A stretch of 64,000 nt of DNA. It comes from Methylocystaceae bacterium. GTDB lineage: Bacteria; Pseudomonadota; Alphaproteobacteria; Rhodospirillales; Terasakiellaceae. This document shows positions 9,378 to 17,948 of this stretch, one piece after another. The DNA lies in assembly GCA_013373205.1 (NCBI GenBank), contig JABXIG010000015.1:124001-188000 (forward strand). Reading direction: 5' to 3'. Numbering within the stretch: position 1 is the first letter of the stretch; each line of letters begins with the position of its first letter. A program made the position numbers and the translations under genes. The notes below the pieces were generated by a model. It was not told where the DNA came from, searched no databases, and worked only from the letters and a program-made list of their open reading frames with translations.

Positions 9378-10549
9378 TTTATTTCCGAAAGTTCTGCGCA
9401 ACTGCGCATTAAAATTTCAATCGCGGCTTCGATATGTTCATCCTGAACAATCAACGGCGGCAAGAGGCGCATCACATTGTCACCCGCCGGCACGCAAAGG
9501 AGCGCATTTTCAAAACATTTGGCAACAAGGTCCGTATTGGTCACAACGCATTCCAGCGCCACCATCAGACCTCGACCACGCACCCCTTTGACCACGGTTG
9601 GGTAAGCGGTAACAACATCTGCCAGACGGGCCTGTAATTTTTCGCTCATTTTCTGAACATGATCCAAAAAACCGTCTTCCAAGACCACATCCAGCACCGC
9701 ATTTGTGGCAGCCATCGCCAGCGGGTTACCGCCATAGGTCGATCCGTGGCTGCCCGGAACCATACCGCTTGCTGCCTCATTTGTCGCCAGACATGCACCA
9801 ACAGGGAAACCACCACCGATGCCTTTTGCAATCGCCATCACATCCGGAGTAATACCGGCCCATTCATGGGCAAACAATTTACCTGTACGGCCCACACCAG
9901 TTTGGACTTCATCAAACATCAACAAAATGCCATGGTCATCACACAGGGCGCGCAAACCTTTTAAGAAGTCGATATCCGCCGGACGCATCCCGCCTTCACC
10001 CTGCACAGGCTCCACCAGAATGGCCGCAGTTTTATCGGTAATGGCTGCTTTGGCCGCATCAAGGTCATTAAACGCAACCTGATCAAAACCATCCAAAAGC
10101 GGGCCAAAACCTTCGCAATGTTTTGCCTGCTTGCCCGCAGATAGAGTTGCCATGGTGCGACCATGAAATGCACCTGCAAAGGTCAGGATCCGATTTCTAT
10201 CAATCCCTTTGGCTGCAAAATATTTACGCGCCACCTTGATTGCACATTCGTTGGCTTCCGCACCTGAATTGCATGAAAAAACCACATCGGCAAAGCTGTG
10301 TTCGGCCAATCGTCGTGCAAACCGGTCCTGTCCCTTGATTTTATAAAGGTTGGAACAATGCCACAGTTTTTGCGCTTGCTCGGTTAATGCCGCCACCAGA
10401 TGGGGATGGGCATGACCAAGACAGGTCACCGCCACACCAGCACCAAAATCGAGATAGCGTTTGCCGTCCTCAGCGAATAGGTATACCCCCTCGCCTTTAT
10501 CGAAAACGACATCAGCCGGGGCATAGGTTTTCATGACAGACTGGGTCAT
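9374..10549 (-). CDS. argD: Acetylornithine aminotransferase (possible succinyldiaminopimelate aminotransferase)
   Basis: PLP-dependent class III aminotransferase, 391 residues, acting one step before argF in arginine synthesis and often also in lysine synthesis. PLP contacts are visible: CNSGAEANE near residue 94, FDEVQTGVGRTG with the cofactor aspartate region, and the Schiff-base lysine in AIAKGIGGG. The ATG follows AAGGA. It is the first gene of an argD-argF unit. Confidence 0.94.
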   Translation of the reverse strand: MTQSVMKTYAPADVVFDKGEGVYLFAEDGKRYLDFGAGVAVTCLGHAHPHLVAALTEQAQKLWHCSNLYKIKGQDRFARRLAEHSFADVVFSCNSGAEANECAIKVARKYFAAKGIDRNRILTFAGAFHGRTMATLSAGKQAKHCEGFGPLLDGFDQVAFNDLDAAKAAITDKTAAILVEPVQGEGGMRPADIDFLKGLRALCDDHGILLMFDEVQTGVGRTGKLFAHEWAGITPDVMAIAKGIGGGFPVGACLATNEAASGMVPGSHGSTYGGNPLAMAATNAVLDVVLEDGFLDHVQKMSEKLQARLADVVTAYPTVVKGVRGRGLMVALECVVTNTDLVAKCFENALLCVPAGDNVMRLLPPLIVQDEHIEAAIEILMRSCAELSEIK

Positions 10550-10663
10550 GGGATTTCCTTTACCACAGATTTTTCATACATCTTTCCCATTTGGGAAAGC
10601 GGACGAGTATCAGGATAGTGCTTCGCCCTGTCAATTCGAAAAAACGCAAGTTTCCCTTATATT

Positions 10664-11209
10664 TTAGCTTTTTTGCTGCTTTTTGGCTTTCGCGGCCGAT
10701 AAAAGAGCTTCCAATCCCGGATCATCAATGGATAACGCGCGCAAATGAGCACAGGTATTTTCCAGATATTCTAAAGACGTGCCGCCACTGCCGATGCCTT
10801 GCAAAATATAATCGACCTTTTTTTCATCATTGAAATGACCGACAAACTGATCATGATCCTGAACCGCAACAAAGCTATAGGCTGAAAGGCATCGCCCATC
10901 TGCCAGACGCACATCAAGCCAGCTTGGCTCATAGACATTGTTGATCATTTCACGTTCATGCAAGTAAGCCATAACCTGTTTTTTTTGTTCTGGCTGAATG
11001 CGAAAGGCACGACCATGACAGGTTCCACCGGGATTTAACCCCATGACCAGACCCGGAACTTCAGGGGTACCACGAAAGACGTAAGACAGGATACAGAGGT
11101 CACGATGATAACCAGAAAGAACCGCAAGCTGACTTTCCACAACCTCAAATCCCGGTTGCCACATCAGGGAGCCATAACCAAAAATCCAGATCTCTTTATC
11201 CGTCATCAT
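10664..11209 (-). CDS. ChaC-like gamma-glutamylcyclotransferase (copy 2)
   Basis: 181-residue relative of the gene at 1830, sharing the FGYGSLMWQPGF glycine loop and a YLHERE segment with the likely catalytic glutamate. The two differ enough outside the motifs to be old paralogues rather than a recent duplication. Presumed role is turnover of glutathione or gamma-glutamyl peptides. The tail ends in a lysine-rich stretch. Upstream of its start lies a 425-bp gene-free stretch. Confidence 0.86.
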   Translation of the reverse strand: MMTDKEIWIFGYGSLMWQPGFEVVESQLAVLSGYHRDLCILSYVFRGTPEVPGLVMGLNPGGTCHGRAFRIQPEQKKQVMAYLHEREMINNVYEPSWLDVRLADGRCLSAYSFVAVQDHDQFVGHFNDEKKVDYILQGIGSGGTSLEYLENTCAHLRALSIDDPGLEALLSAAKAKKQQKS

Positions 11210-11634
11210 ATTGCGTCAATTTATCCAAAAAAATATTTTTTTAGGGGATGGAATTTTTATCAATTTTTGCACAATCAGGTGAGAATCCTATGTCTTCTGC
11301 GGGTCAATTTTTTAATCCACGAAGCCTGTGGATAAGTTTGTGGGTTAATCTTGGAGATAAGTCAAGACGCCAGTAAAACTGCCCTTTTCTTCTGATTGCC
11401 TATTTTTTATGCACCTATTCAAGTTATTGATTTTAAACAATTATTTATCGCAAATTTTTATCGTCTTACAAACTCGTCACTAAAGAGACATAAAATTGCA
11501 ATGCATTTTTTCTCTTTACAGAATGTGCAAAACTTTGCAGGAACCCCTCTGACGGATTCCCTTGGATTCGCAAAAAATCGATTCTTTTTGCATATGCAAA
11601 ATCAGATAAGGATTCCCTACATAATGCCAACGCC
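11210..11634. other. Gene-free interval of 425 bp
   Basis: A+T-rich. The short + strand frames here lack ribosome binding sites and recognisable content. It contains one perfect DnaA box (TGTGGATAA) near 11327 and presumably promoters for the leftward ChaC-like gene. Nothing else could be supported. Confidence 0.5.
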
Positions 11635-12048
11635 TTAGAGGGAGGTGTTAAAGCGTTCAATCTCGATACCGACACTAGCGATGTCTTCAAACACATCCAG
11701 TTTTTCAACCCGGATGCGCGCACAGCGCACGCGAATATCTTCCAGACAACTGGCCGCAATTTTCTCAGCCAGAGTTTCACACAAGTTGGTGTGGTCGCCA
11801 TTTACGATATCGCGCACCTTGTTAGAAACCTTCTCATAACAAACAACATTGTCAATATTGTCGTTATGGTGACTTTCACTCACCGTCAGATCCAGATTAA
11901 CCCGAATACGCTGCGGGGCAACATGTTCGTGGTCATACACACCGATGGAACACATCAGCACCAGATCACGAATAAACACATGACGTACAGATGCTTTGGC
12001 ATCCGCAATACGCAACGGTTGGACATTATCGGCTTGAAAACCAGTCAT
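11635..12048 (-). CDS. folB: Dihydroneopterin aldolase
   Basis: Converts dihydroneopterin to 6-hydroxymethyl-dihydropterin in folate synthesis. 137 residues; visible family features are IGVYDHE (the conserved glutamate region), VNLDLTV, CYEKV with the active-site tyrosine, and the catalytic lysine region near VRVEKLD. It follows an SDR gene on the same strand, 9 bp apart, which suggests a pterin-related operon. Confidence 0.88.
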   Translation of the reverse strand: MTGFQADNVQPLRIADAKASVRHVFIRDLVLMCSIGVYDHEHVAPQRIRVNLDLTVSESHHNDNIDNVVCYEKVSNKVRDIVNGDHTNLCETLAEKIAASCLEDIRVRCARIRVEKLDVFEDIASVGIEIERFNTSL

Positions 12049-12057
12049 CGGCGTTTC

Positions 12058-12810
12058 CTATTCTTTTGGCGGGGTATGATTATCCCCCTGGGCCCAGCCC
12101 AGATGTTCACCGCCATCCAAAGCAATCATCTGCCCGGTCATGGCTTGTGCGCTAAGGATATACAACACAGCGTTGGAAATTTCCACAAGATCAGTGGGTT
12201 TTTTTAAGGCGACCGCTTCATATTGTGCTTTAAAGTCTTCTTCTGATTGACGAACATTCTTTAAAGTAGGCCCCGGACCGATGGCATTTACCCGGATATT
12301 TGGCGAAAATGCCAACGCAAGCGTCTGTGTCAAGGTCCATAGGGCAGATTTGGATACCGTATAACTTGTGAAATGCGGGGTCAGGTTCCAGACGCGCTGA
12401 TCAATGATATTGATAATGCTTCCGTTTGCCCCATCCAGCGCCTTGGCAAAATTTTGCGACAGGACAAACGGCGCACGTAAATTCACCGCCATATGCCTGT
12501 CCCAACTGTCTTTGGTGGCGTTCAGCGCCGTATCATTTTCAAAAATCGAGGCGTTATTGATCAAGCAAGTCACCGGGCCCATCTGATCAGACACAGTGCC
12601 CAGCAATCCCTGCACATCTTCTTCAGTGGTAAAATCAGCGGCAAAAAGTTCTCCCCCCCCGCCCGCAGCTTGAATATCTTTGCGCAAATCTTCGGCGTGG
12701 GAGCTGGACCCATGATAATGGATTGCCACCTGCCAACCCGCCTTGGCCAGTGCGTGTGCAATATGCGCCCCGATCCGTTGGGCACCCCCTGTGATCAGTG
12801 CAACAGGCAT
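12058..12810 (-). CDS. SDR-family oxidoreductase, possible FolM/pteridine reductase type
   Basis: 250-residue short-chain dehydrogenase with the cofactor loop TGGAQRIG at the N-terminus, NNAS, and the catalytic YxxxK (YTVSK). TGGxxRIG followed by AxxLA is common in the pteridine-reductase-like subgroup, and the gene sits directly before folB, so reduction of dihydromonapterin or dihydrofolate is a reasonable inference. It starts 4 bp after the upstream exchanger stop. Substrate is unproved. Confidence 0.75.
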   Translation of the reverse strand: MPVALITGGAQRIGAHIAHALAKAGWQVAIHYHGSSSHAEDLRKDIQAAGGGGELFAADFTTEEDVQGLLGTVSDQMGPVTCLINNASIFENDTALNATKDSWDRHMAVNLRAPFVLSQNFAKALDGANGSIINIIDQRVWNLTPHFTSYTVSKSALWTLTQTLALAFSPNIRVNAIGPGPTLKNVRQSEEDFKAQYEAVALKKPTDLVEISNAVLYILSAQAMTGQMIALDGGEHLGWAQGDNHTPPKE

Positions 12811-12813
12811 CTA

Positions 12814-13794
12814 TTAAGCCCCGATTTTTTGCAGAAAACCATCCACGCCATAGGCCTGAATACTAATATAAGCAATGTAGACGACCGCAAAGATAAAACC
12901 TTCCAAACGTGACAGGCGCCACCTCGTCAACATAAAGGGCACCAACAAGATCGTTGCCCCCATCATGACCCAAAGATCAAAATTCAACAATTGTTGGGCG
13001 ACCGGCAAAGGTTGAATGATTGCAACCGCGCCCAGCACGCCCAAAATATTAAACAGGTTAGACCCGATAACATTCCCCAAGGCCACATCAGTATGGCCAC
13101 GCAGCGCTGCCATACCAGACGCCGCAAGTTCCGGCAGGCTGGTGCCAATTGCAATCATCGTCAGCCCGATGACTTCTTCAGAGACGCCAAACTGGCGCGC
13201 CACTGTTGTGCCACCTTCGACCAGAAACTCCGCGCCCAACACAACCGCACCAATGCCGCCCAATGTCATGACAAGCAACATCCAGGGATTATCCGGTGTT
13301 TCAATTTCTTCTGCTTCATGGGCATGCATTTCAGCCACTTCCGGATCGTCCCCATGGGCTTCTCGCCAATATGAATAGACCAGAAAAGCAATAAACATGG
13401 CAAACAGGATCATTCCGGCTTTTAAATCCAGGACACCCATCATGCACAGCAAGGTAAAGACCCCACTACACAAAACCAAAATCACCCCATCGCGAAAGAC
13501 AGTGCCCGGATCGCTCTGGATCGGCTTAATCATCGCCGTCACGCCCAAAATCAATAAAATATTGGCTATGTTGGATCCGATGATATTACCCGTTGCAATC
13601 CCGGCTACTCCCTCAAGTGCGGCGTCCAGACTGACAACAAATTCAGGCGCAGATGTGCCCAAAGCCACAACCGTCATGCCGATCACCAAAGGCGATACGC
13701 CCAAGCGCCGCGCCAGACCAACCGAGCCTTTGACCAAAAACTCAGCCCCGCCCAGAAGCAGAACAAAACCGATTGCGATTAACACATACATCAT
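12814..13794 (-). CDS. Calcium/sodium antiporter, CaCA family (YrbG-like)
   Basis: 326-residue inner-membrane exchanger with ten predicted helices in two inverted halves. The alpha repeats are visible as GTSAPEFVVS and GTSLPELAAS, each preceded by a G.T..A.G segment, followed by GNIIGSNIANILL and GNVIGSNLFNILG. A central acidic, histidine-containing loop (HAHEAEEIE) could bind metal. First of three closely spaced genes with the SDR and folB. Confidence 0.9.
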   Translation of the reverse strand: MMYVLIAIGFVLLLGGAEFLVKGSVGLARRLGVSPLVIGMTVVALGTSAPEFVVSLDAALEGVAGIATGNIIGSNIANILLILGVTAMIKPIQSDPGTVFRDGVILVLCSGVFTLLCMMGVLDLKAGMILFAMFIAFLVYSYWREAHGDDPEVAEMHAHEAEEIETPDNPWMLLVMTLGGIGAVVLGAEFLVEGGTTVARQFGVSEEVIGLTMIAIGTSLPELAASGMAALRGHTDVALGNVIGSNLFNILGVLGAVAIIQPLPVAQQLLNFDLWVMMGATILLVPFMLTRWRLSRLEGFIFAVVYIAYISIQAYGVDGFLQKIGA

Positions 13795-13900
13795 TTAGGG
13801 GGAAATCCATCCATTGAGGGGAGAAAACAACAGAGTCTTTGCCACGCCCGCCCCTTAATGTAAAGGGGCGAGACACAGCTTTGTCATTTTTTACTCAGGA

Positions 13901-14596
13901 TTATCGATTGGACGTGCCGGTACGACGTTTGGTATAGCCCATCATTTCCATCGCCCGCAGAATGGTTTCGACAATTTGTTCGTAATGGGCAAAGTGGTCG
14001 GTATTGATCGTCAGATCAAAATTGGTCGGGTCGTTCAAACGCGATTTGAACATGTTCCAAACAAAGGCACCGCGTTCTTTATTGATCTCGCTACATTTTT
14101 GTTTGGCTTCGGTCAAACTTAAATGGTCACGATGGGCCACCCGTTTGGCACAGGCTTCTTTTGATCCCGTCAAGCGAACCCGCAAGATATCACGGCCCGC
14201 CAAGACAACATGTCCACCACGCCCCATAATAATTCCGCCTTTATGATAAATCGCCCGAATAACGGTCACCAGATCCTTTACATATTCATCGCGTGACACA
14301 TTTTTCCCCATAACCATAGCATACAGCCAGGAATCACTCGCCGAGGCGACTTTTTCATGAAGGTTTTTCAACACATTTTTATTGACCTCCGAACGTTGTG
14401 CAATGGAATCCATGATGTCTTCGTCATAAATATCCAACTCCAAACGTTCGGCCAATAATTTGGCAATCGCTTCGCCCCCGGTGCCCAAATCACGCGAGAT
14501 GGTAATCACCGGATGAAGGGTGTTTTCTGCATTAGATGGTGAAACCTCTACGGCTCTTGATAAAGCCTGAATGACACCTTGGACGTCAACACTCAT
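13901..14596 (-). CDS. Cytidylate kinase-like P-loop protein
   Basis: 231-residue protein of the cytidylate-kinase-like family. The N-terminal ISRDLGTGGEAIA is the modified Walker A region, MGRGGHVVL the NMP-binding region, and a lid with RVAHRDHLS follows. Members often sit apart from canonical cmk and their nucleotide substrate is not established. It lies alone before the tRNA-Ser locus; no other gene is found in the 225 bp up to the tRNA. Confidence 0.75.
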   Translation of the reverse strand: MSVDVQGVIQALSRAVEVSPSNAENTLHPVITISRDLGTGGEAIAKLLAERLELDIYDEDIMDSIAQRSEVNKNVLKNLHEKVASASDSWLYAMVMGKNVSRDEYVKDLVTVIRAIYHKGGIIMGRGGHVVLAGRDILRVRLTGSKEACAKRVAHRDHLSLTEAKQKCSEINKERGAFVWNMFKSRLNDPTNFDLTINTDHFAHYEQIVETILRAMEMMGYTKRRTGTSNR

Positions 14597-14821
14597 CGTC
14601 TTTCTCCCTGCTTAAGTTAAGTTCGGACAGGACTTCATTTCGTGCTTAGTTTAACAAAAAAAAGGCGTAAAGTCTTGCTCTGGACCAAGAAAGCGACAAG
14701 AAAATCAAAATATTGAAAAAAACAGTTGCGAGCACTGACGGACTTCGCTAGTTTTCGCCCTCGTTCCAGCAGGGCTTGACCGATTTCATCGAACAAGCTC
14801 AAGACAATTGGACAATATTGT

Positions 14822-14912
14822 GGACAGGTGGCCGAGTGGCTGAAGGCGCTCGCCTGGAACGCGGGTATGGGTTAATCGCTCATCGAGGGTTCGAATCCCT
14901 CCCTGTCCGCCA
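14822..14912 (+). tRNA. tRNA-Ser (anticodon GGA)
   Basis: The acceptor arms GGACAGG and CCTGTCC pair perfectly, followed by discriminator G and encoded CCA. The anticodon loop is CTGGAAC, giving GGA, and there is a long class II variable arm and a GGTTCGAATC T-arm. Its 3' end is the insertion site of the adjacent integrative element and is kept intact. Confidence 0.96.
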
Positions 14913-14917
14913 GAATT
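14899..14917 (+). repeat. attL core in the tRNA-Ser 3' end
   Basis: CTCCCTGTCCGCCAGAATT overlaps the T-arm and acceptor end plus a few bases beyond CCA. It matches the right copy at 18 of 19 positions. Confidence 0.88.
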
Positions 14918-14924
14918 ACAGATT

Positions 14925-14967
14925 AACGCGCTGAAATATAATAATTATTTTAAGCGCGTTTTTCTTT
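14925..14967 (+). terminator. Terminator after tRNA-Ser supplied by the element
   Basis: AACGCGCT and AGCGCGTT pair around a 20-nt A+T-rich loop, followed by TTTCTTT. It would terminate tRNA transcription after insertion displaced the native terminator. Confidence 0.6.
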
Positions 14968-14987
14968 ACCCATACTCCTACCCATAC
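14967..14987 (+). repeat. Putative integrase arm-type site, left
   Basis: Two TACCCATA copies 4 nt apart. The same arrangement, with 2 differences in 21 positions, occurs in the same orientation at 19191-19211 near the other end. Placement close to both att sites suggests integrase arm binding or an excisionase/recombination site. Confidence 0.5.
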
Positions 14988-15014
14988 ATGTTCGTTCATT
15001 TGTAGGCATTGATC

Positions 15015-15200
15015 TCATTCATCCGCAAAAGTCATGATCTCCACAAATAAAGGATCGCGCTTTCCCAATGAGCCGTATTTCTCAACCCATTCATGCAAAG
15101 CTTGTTCACGGGATTTTTCTTTAACTCGATAAACGACTACAGCTTTTTCCTTTGACCCGCTGTTGTCTTCAAGTTTCTTGATACGGTGATGCAATCGCAT
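15015..15200 (-). CDS. Small hypothetical protein of the integrative element, 61 aa
   Basis: A highly charged protein (RIKKLED, VVYRVKEKSREQ) with a clear AAGGAGAG before its ATG. The start lies inside the end of the preceding gene (overlap 15169-15200), which suggests translational coupling. No family recognised. Confidence 0.6.
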   Translation of the reverse strand: MRLHHRIKKLEDNSGSKEKAVVVYRVKEKSREQALHEWVEKYGSLGKRDPLFVEIMTFADE

Positions 15201-15639
15201 AATGCTCTCCTTTGCCTTTTTCTAAATCACTAATCCGTTGTTCCAATTCCTGAGTTTCTAGTGTCTTGCGCTGGATTTCGATAAGGGTCGATAGTTTTGG
15301 CGCTTCTTCTGGGGTTATGTCTCCAGCACCAACGGCCTTTAAAAGTTCCGCCATGACCTGAACGCAATCACTTGCCGTTTGAACGTCTGGTAAATGCAAG
15401 CTGACAGGGCGGTCTTTCCTTGGTGGGCATATTCTTTCAAGACATAGCCTTAAAGCCCCCAGATCGCCTTCTAGCGCGAGTTCAATCGCCTTTTGAGTTA
15501 AACCCTCTGCCTGACCATCCAAAAGGGCTTCAATCGCCAATGTTGCCTTATTACGTGAACCAACAGGCCGCCCAGAAGGGTTGCCGGATGTTCCGGGTTT
15601 AAAGCCTTTGTTCTGTTTTCCGCTTGTTTTAGCAGGCAT
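15169..15639 (-). CDS. DUF5681-type phage-associated protein
   Basis: 156-residue protein beginning KxGFKPGTSGNPSGRPVGSRN-like, the N-terminal signature of the DUF5681 family found in phages and satellites, often near packaging or terminase small-subunit genes. The C-terminal half is helical and coiled-coil-like (LETQELEQRISDLEKG). The ATG at 15639 has AGGA upstream and overlaps the preceding gene by 11 bp. Function unknown. Confidence 0.68.
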   Translation of the reverse strand: MPAKTSGKQNKGFKPGTSGNPSGRPVGSRNKATLAIEALLDGQAEGLTQKAIELALEGDLGALRLCLERICPPRKDRPVSLHLPDVQTASDCVQVMAELLKAVGAGDITPEEAPKLSTLIEIQRKTLETQELEQRISDLEKGKGEHYAIASPYQET

Positions 15640-16174
15640 GAGAAATCCTTTCTTCTTTATCGTAACGATACCAGCCAATTCGCTTGCCATAGATTTTGCC
15701 TTGAGGCTTCCAATACAGGCAAAGTGATTTTGCGACTTCTGGACGGATTCCTTTCAGGCTGTAATTCATCACCCTCTCGAGATTGAGCGCATAGGGAAGA
15801 TATTTTCGAAACGCTGTAAATTGAAGCATTTTCGCTGGATAGCGGACAAAGCCAAGAGCCTGTTTGAGCAACCGCCTAAAATAGCAGTGATCTCTAAGAA
15901 AAAATTCATTTCGATGAATTATCACATGGGCATGAACTTTTGATTTGAGGCTATTCTCTAAAACCCAAACAGCCGACCAAGGGCATTCGCGCCTTGCCAA
16001 TAGCTTTTTTAAACGCTGTAGGCTTTCTCTAAGATAGGCCGAACAATTCTTTGCCGGAACACCTAGCATTTCAATGTTGATTGTGACCAACGTGTTTAGG
16101 GTGTAAGGGGCGCGCTCAACGGCCTCCATGTATTTAATCGCTTCTGTGTATTGAATGTATGTTGTGAGCTTCAT
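15629..16174 (-). CDS. Putative HUH-type replication or nicking protein
   Basis: 181 residues. A VHAHVIIH segment around residues 97-104 fits the His-hydrophobe-His metal motif of rolling-circle Rep and inovirus Gp2-like proteins, and a later NYSLKG offers a YxxK catalytic-tyrosine candidate. The order (HUH, then YxxK) is correct for the superfamily. Short length and the lack of other clear motifs keep this tentative; other small satellite proteins remain possible. Three-gene overlap block with the downstream genes. Confidence 0.5.
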   Translation of the reverse strand: MKLTTYIQYTEAIKYMEAVERAPYTLNTLVTINIEMLGVPAKNCSAYLRESLQRLKKLLARRECPWSAVWVLENSLKSKVHAHVIIHRNEFFLRDHCYFRRLLKQALGFVRYPAKMLQFTAFRKYLPYALNLERVMNYSLKGIRPEVAKSLCLYWKPQGKIYGKRIGWYRYDKEERISHAC

Positions 16175-16349
16175 AATAATTGACCAAAACTATATATAAG
16201 AGAGAGTTTCCTTTGTTTTCTCGCCATTATCTAAACTTTTCAGTGACTTAAACTGTTTTTCCCTTGGATTTGTGGAAATGTTTTTGTCGGTATATGGCGG
16301 GATAAGGAATTGAGAAAAAGGGGAGCTTTCTCTCCCCTCTAACTCACTC

Positions 16350-16526
16350 TCAAACAAAACGGTTTTCTTCTTGCCAGCGCGTCAAATCAGACAAGCGATA
16401 AAACACCTTCTTACCAAGTCGCAAATATATTGGCCCGGTTCTGTTCTGCCTATGTCGCTCTAACGTCCTGACTGAAATACCTAGCCAATCTGAGGCGGCC
16501 TTAGTTGAAAGGTTTTGAGTTTCCAT
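16350..16526 (-). CDS. Small helix-turn-helix DNA-binding protein, 58 aa
   Basis: Begins METQNLSTKAASDWLG, then ISVRTLERHRQ as recognition helix and LGKKVFYRLSDL as a beta-hairpin wing: the MerR/excisionase-type HTH used by phage Xis, AlpA and plasmid proteins. The ATG is just upstream of the HNH gene stop at 16530. It resembles the 65-aa protein at 17207, so the element has two candidate excisionase/regulator proteins. Confidence 0.7.
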   Translation of the reverse strand: METQNLSTKAASDWLGISVRTLERHRQNRTGPIYLRLGKKVFYRLSDLTRWQEENRFV

Positions 16527-16529
16527 ATC

Positions 16530-17066
16530 TCAATCCTCGCTGTCTTCATTATCTGATTTTTTTGGAATTACGCCCCTTTCCCCTTCTTCTGGAAAGTTAT
16601 AGGTCGCATATTCACCAAACAACCCACGCGCTAATTTGTCGTAATATCTGGCAGCTTCTACAGGGGTTTTGTAATATGGGCTTCTAAATACGCCGCCCCC
16701 TTCCATTAGCCGCGCTTGAAATTTCCGTTTCTTCGGAAAATAACAAACGCCACGATAACCAAAGGGATTATTGGTAAAAGTCCTGTTTGCTGCATTTTGA
16801 GAACTTGTGACAAAGCGCAAATTCTCTTTCCTGCAATCAAGAGGATTGCCGTTAATATGATCAATAATATCCTTCGACCCGGCACACATTACAAGGCGGT
16901 GAAGATAAATCGTTGTGATGGTATCCCCTAGATCAAGCAAAGAGGCTGCATAGCGGTTTTCAGTCCCGCCTCGTCTCCAAACGTATTCTTTGACCAAGTG
17001 ATAATCAGTCCGATCAATTAGGGCAGTTTCACCAGTAATGAGTTTTAGTTTGATTGTCTTAGCCAT
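16530..17066 (-). CDS. HNH endonuclease with AP2-like DNA-binding domain
   Basis: 178 residues, homing-endonuclease-like. The HNH core is LHRLVM...IDHINGNPLDCRKENLR (the exact conserved D-H and N residues), then a C-terminal AP2-type segment with GYRGVCYF and KKRKFQAR. The ATG at 17066 (MAKTIKL) is preferred over one 15 codons earlier. Such genes are common free-standing nucleases in phages and integrative elements; here it is not inside an intron that I can see. Confidence 0.8.
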   Translation of the reverse strand: MAKTIKLKLITGETALIDRTDYHLVKEYVWRRGGTENRYAASLLDLGDTITTIYLHRLVMCAGSKDIIDHINGNPLDCRKENLRFVTSSQNAANRTFTNNPFGYRGVCYFPKKRKFQARLMEGGGVFRSPYYKTPVEAARYYDKLARGLFGEYATYNFPEEGERGVIPKKSDNEDSED

Positions 17067-17206
17067 GTTTGACCTCGATTTTTTGAAAAGGGGGATTGCC
17101 CCAACTATCAAATATCTGTATTTTCATTATATAGAGTTCCTTAATCGGGAACGCGAAAAGCCGCTTCACGTTTCCAGACTGAAAAGCGGCTTTTTGCATT
17201 TTGGGG

Positions 17207-17404
17207 TTAAGCGGATTTGTTACGATGGACATTGAGCCATGCCTCCAGATCAGAGGCAGCAATAAGGGTGCGAGCACCTACCTTGAAAGTAGGCAAACGA
17301 CCTTCTGAGATTTCTTGATAAAGGAAAGACCGTCCAAGACTGGTTGCTTCACAGGCTTGGCGGATACCGTAAGAAAGACGGATGGCTTCTTTGGGATTTA
17401 ACAT
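17207..17404 (-). CDS. AlpA/MerR-like excisionase or regulator
   Basis: 65 residues with the pattern GIRQACEATSLGRSFLYQEI..GRLPTFKVGARTLI..SDLEAWL, the family signature of helix-turn-helix excisionases. AGGAGAA precedes the ATG. Likely controls integrase expression or excision direction. Confidence 0.75.
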   Translation of the reverse strand: MLNPKEAIRLSYGIRQACEATSLGRSFLYQEISEGRLPTFKVGARTLIAASDLEAWLNVHRNKSA

Positions 17405-17513
17405 TTTGTTCTCCTATACAACACGGGTAAAACCACCCGTGCCCTTAAAAGAACACAATTCTTTGTGTACTAAAATGGGGGTAGAAAATATTTATTTCCC
17501 CCATCCTAAAAAC

Positions 17514-17945
17514 TTAGTCTAAGTCGTGCTTTTTATCATTTGATTTAAAATAGCACAAAATTGCTTGAACAATTTCCTCCGTTTCAATTTCTGGCTTCAA
17601 TTCCTTATAGAGCTTTTGCAGTTCTCTTTTATCAGGTGTATCCCCAGAACCATAATCAGTGGGAATAAGGTCTAAAATCTCTTTCCAAGTTTTTTTCTCT
17701 TTTTTGGATTGATGGATTATTTTTGCAATCTGAAAATGAAGCTCTTTTTTTCTCGGTTTCTTACGGTTCCCCGTCAAACCGAAAGCTTGATCAAGAGTTC
17801 GTTTTTCCTTGTCTATGTATTTCCTGAAACTCTCTGAAACATACTCGACCAATTCCATTGATATTGGTGAACTTGGAAACGATAAAGAGTTTAATTGCTC
17901 AACAAACTCTTTCAGCTTTTGCTTCTTTCCATCCTTATCAGACAT
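17514..17945 (-). CDS. Hypothetical protein co-transcribed with the integrase, 143 aa
   Basis: Lysine-rich soluble protein starting 3 bp after the integrase stop. Repeated basic tracts (KKPRKKE, KKEKKTWKE) suggest nucleic-acid contact. I do not recognise a family. Confidence 0.6.
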   Translation of the reverse strand: MSDKDGKKQKLKEFVEQLNSLSFPSSPISMELVEYVSESFRKYIDKEKRTLDQAFGLTGNRKKPRKKELHFQIAKIIHQSKKEKKTWKEILDLIPTDYGSGDTPDKRELQKLYKELKPEIETEEIVQAILCYFKSNDKKHDLD

Positions 17946-17948
17946 AAT

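Noticed and set aside
11300-11360. oriC at the perfect DnaA box near 11327
   Set aside because: A single box with no cluster and no replication gene next to it.
11210-11634. Small + strand genes (for example 11396-11638)
   Set aside because: No ribosome binding site, no recognisable content and A+T-rich noise-like composition.
14736-14752. Shared GACTTCGCTAG between the tRNA-Ser upstream region and the IS3 orfA junction (35170-35182)
   Set aside because: An 11-base match in a 64-kb window is expected by chance and nothing else around it is similar.
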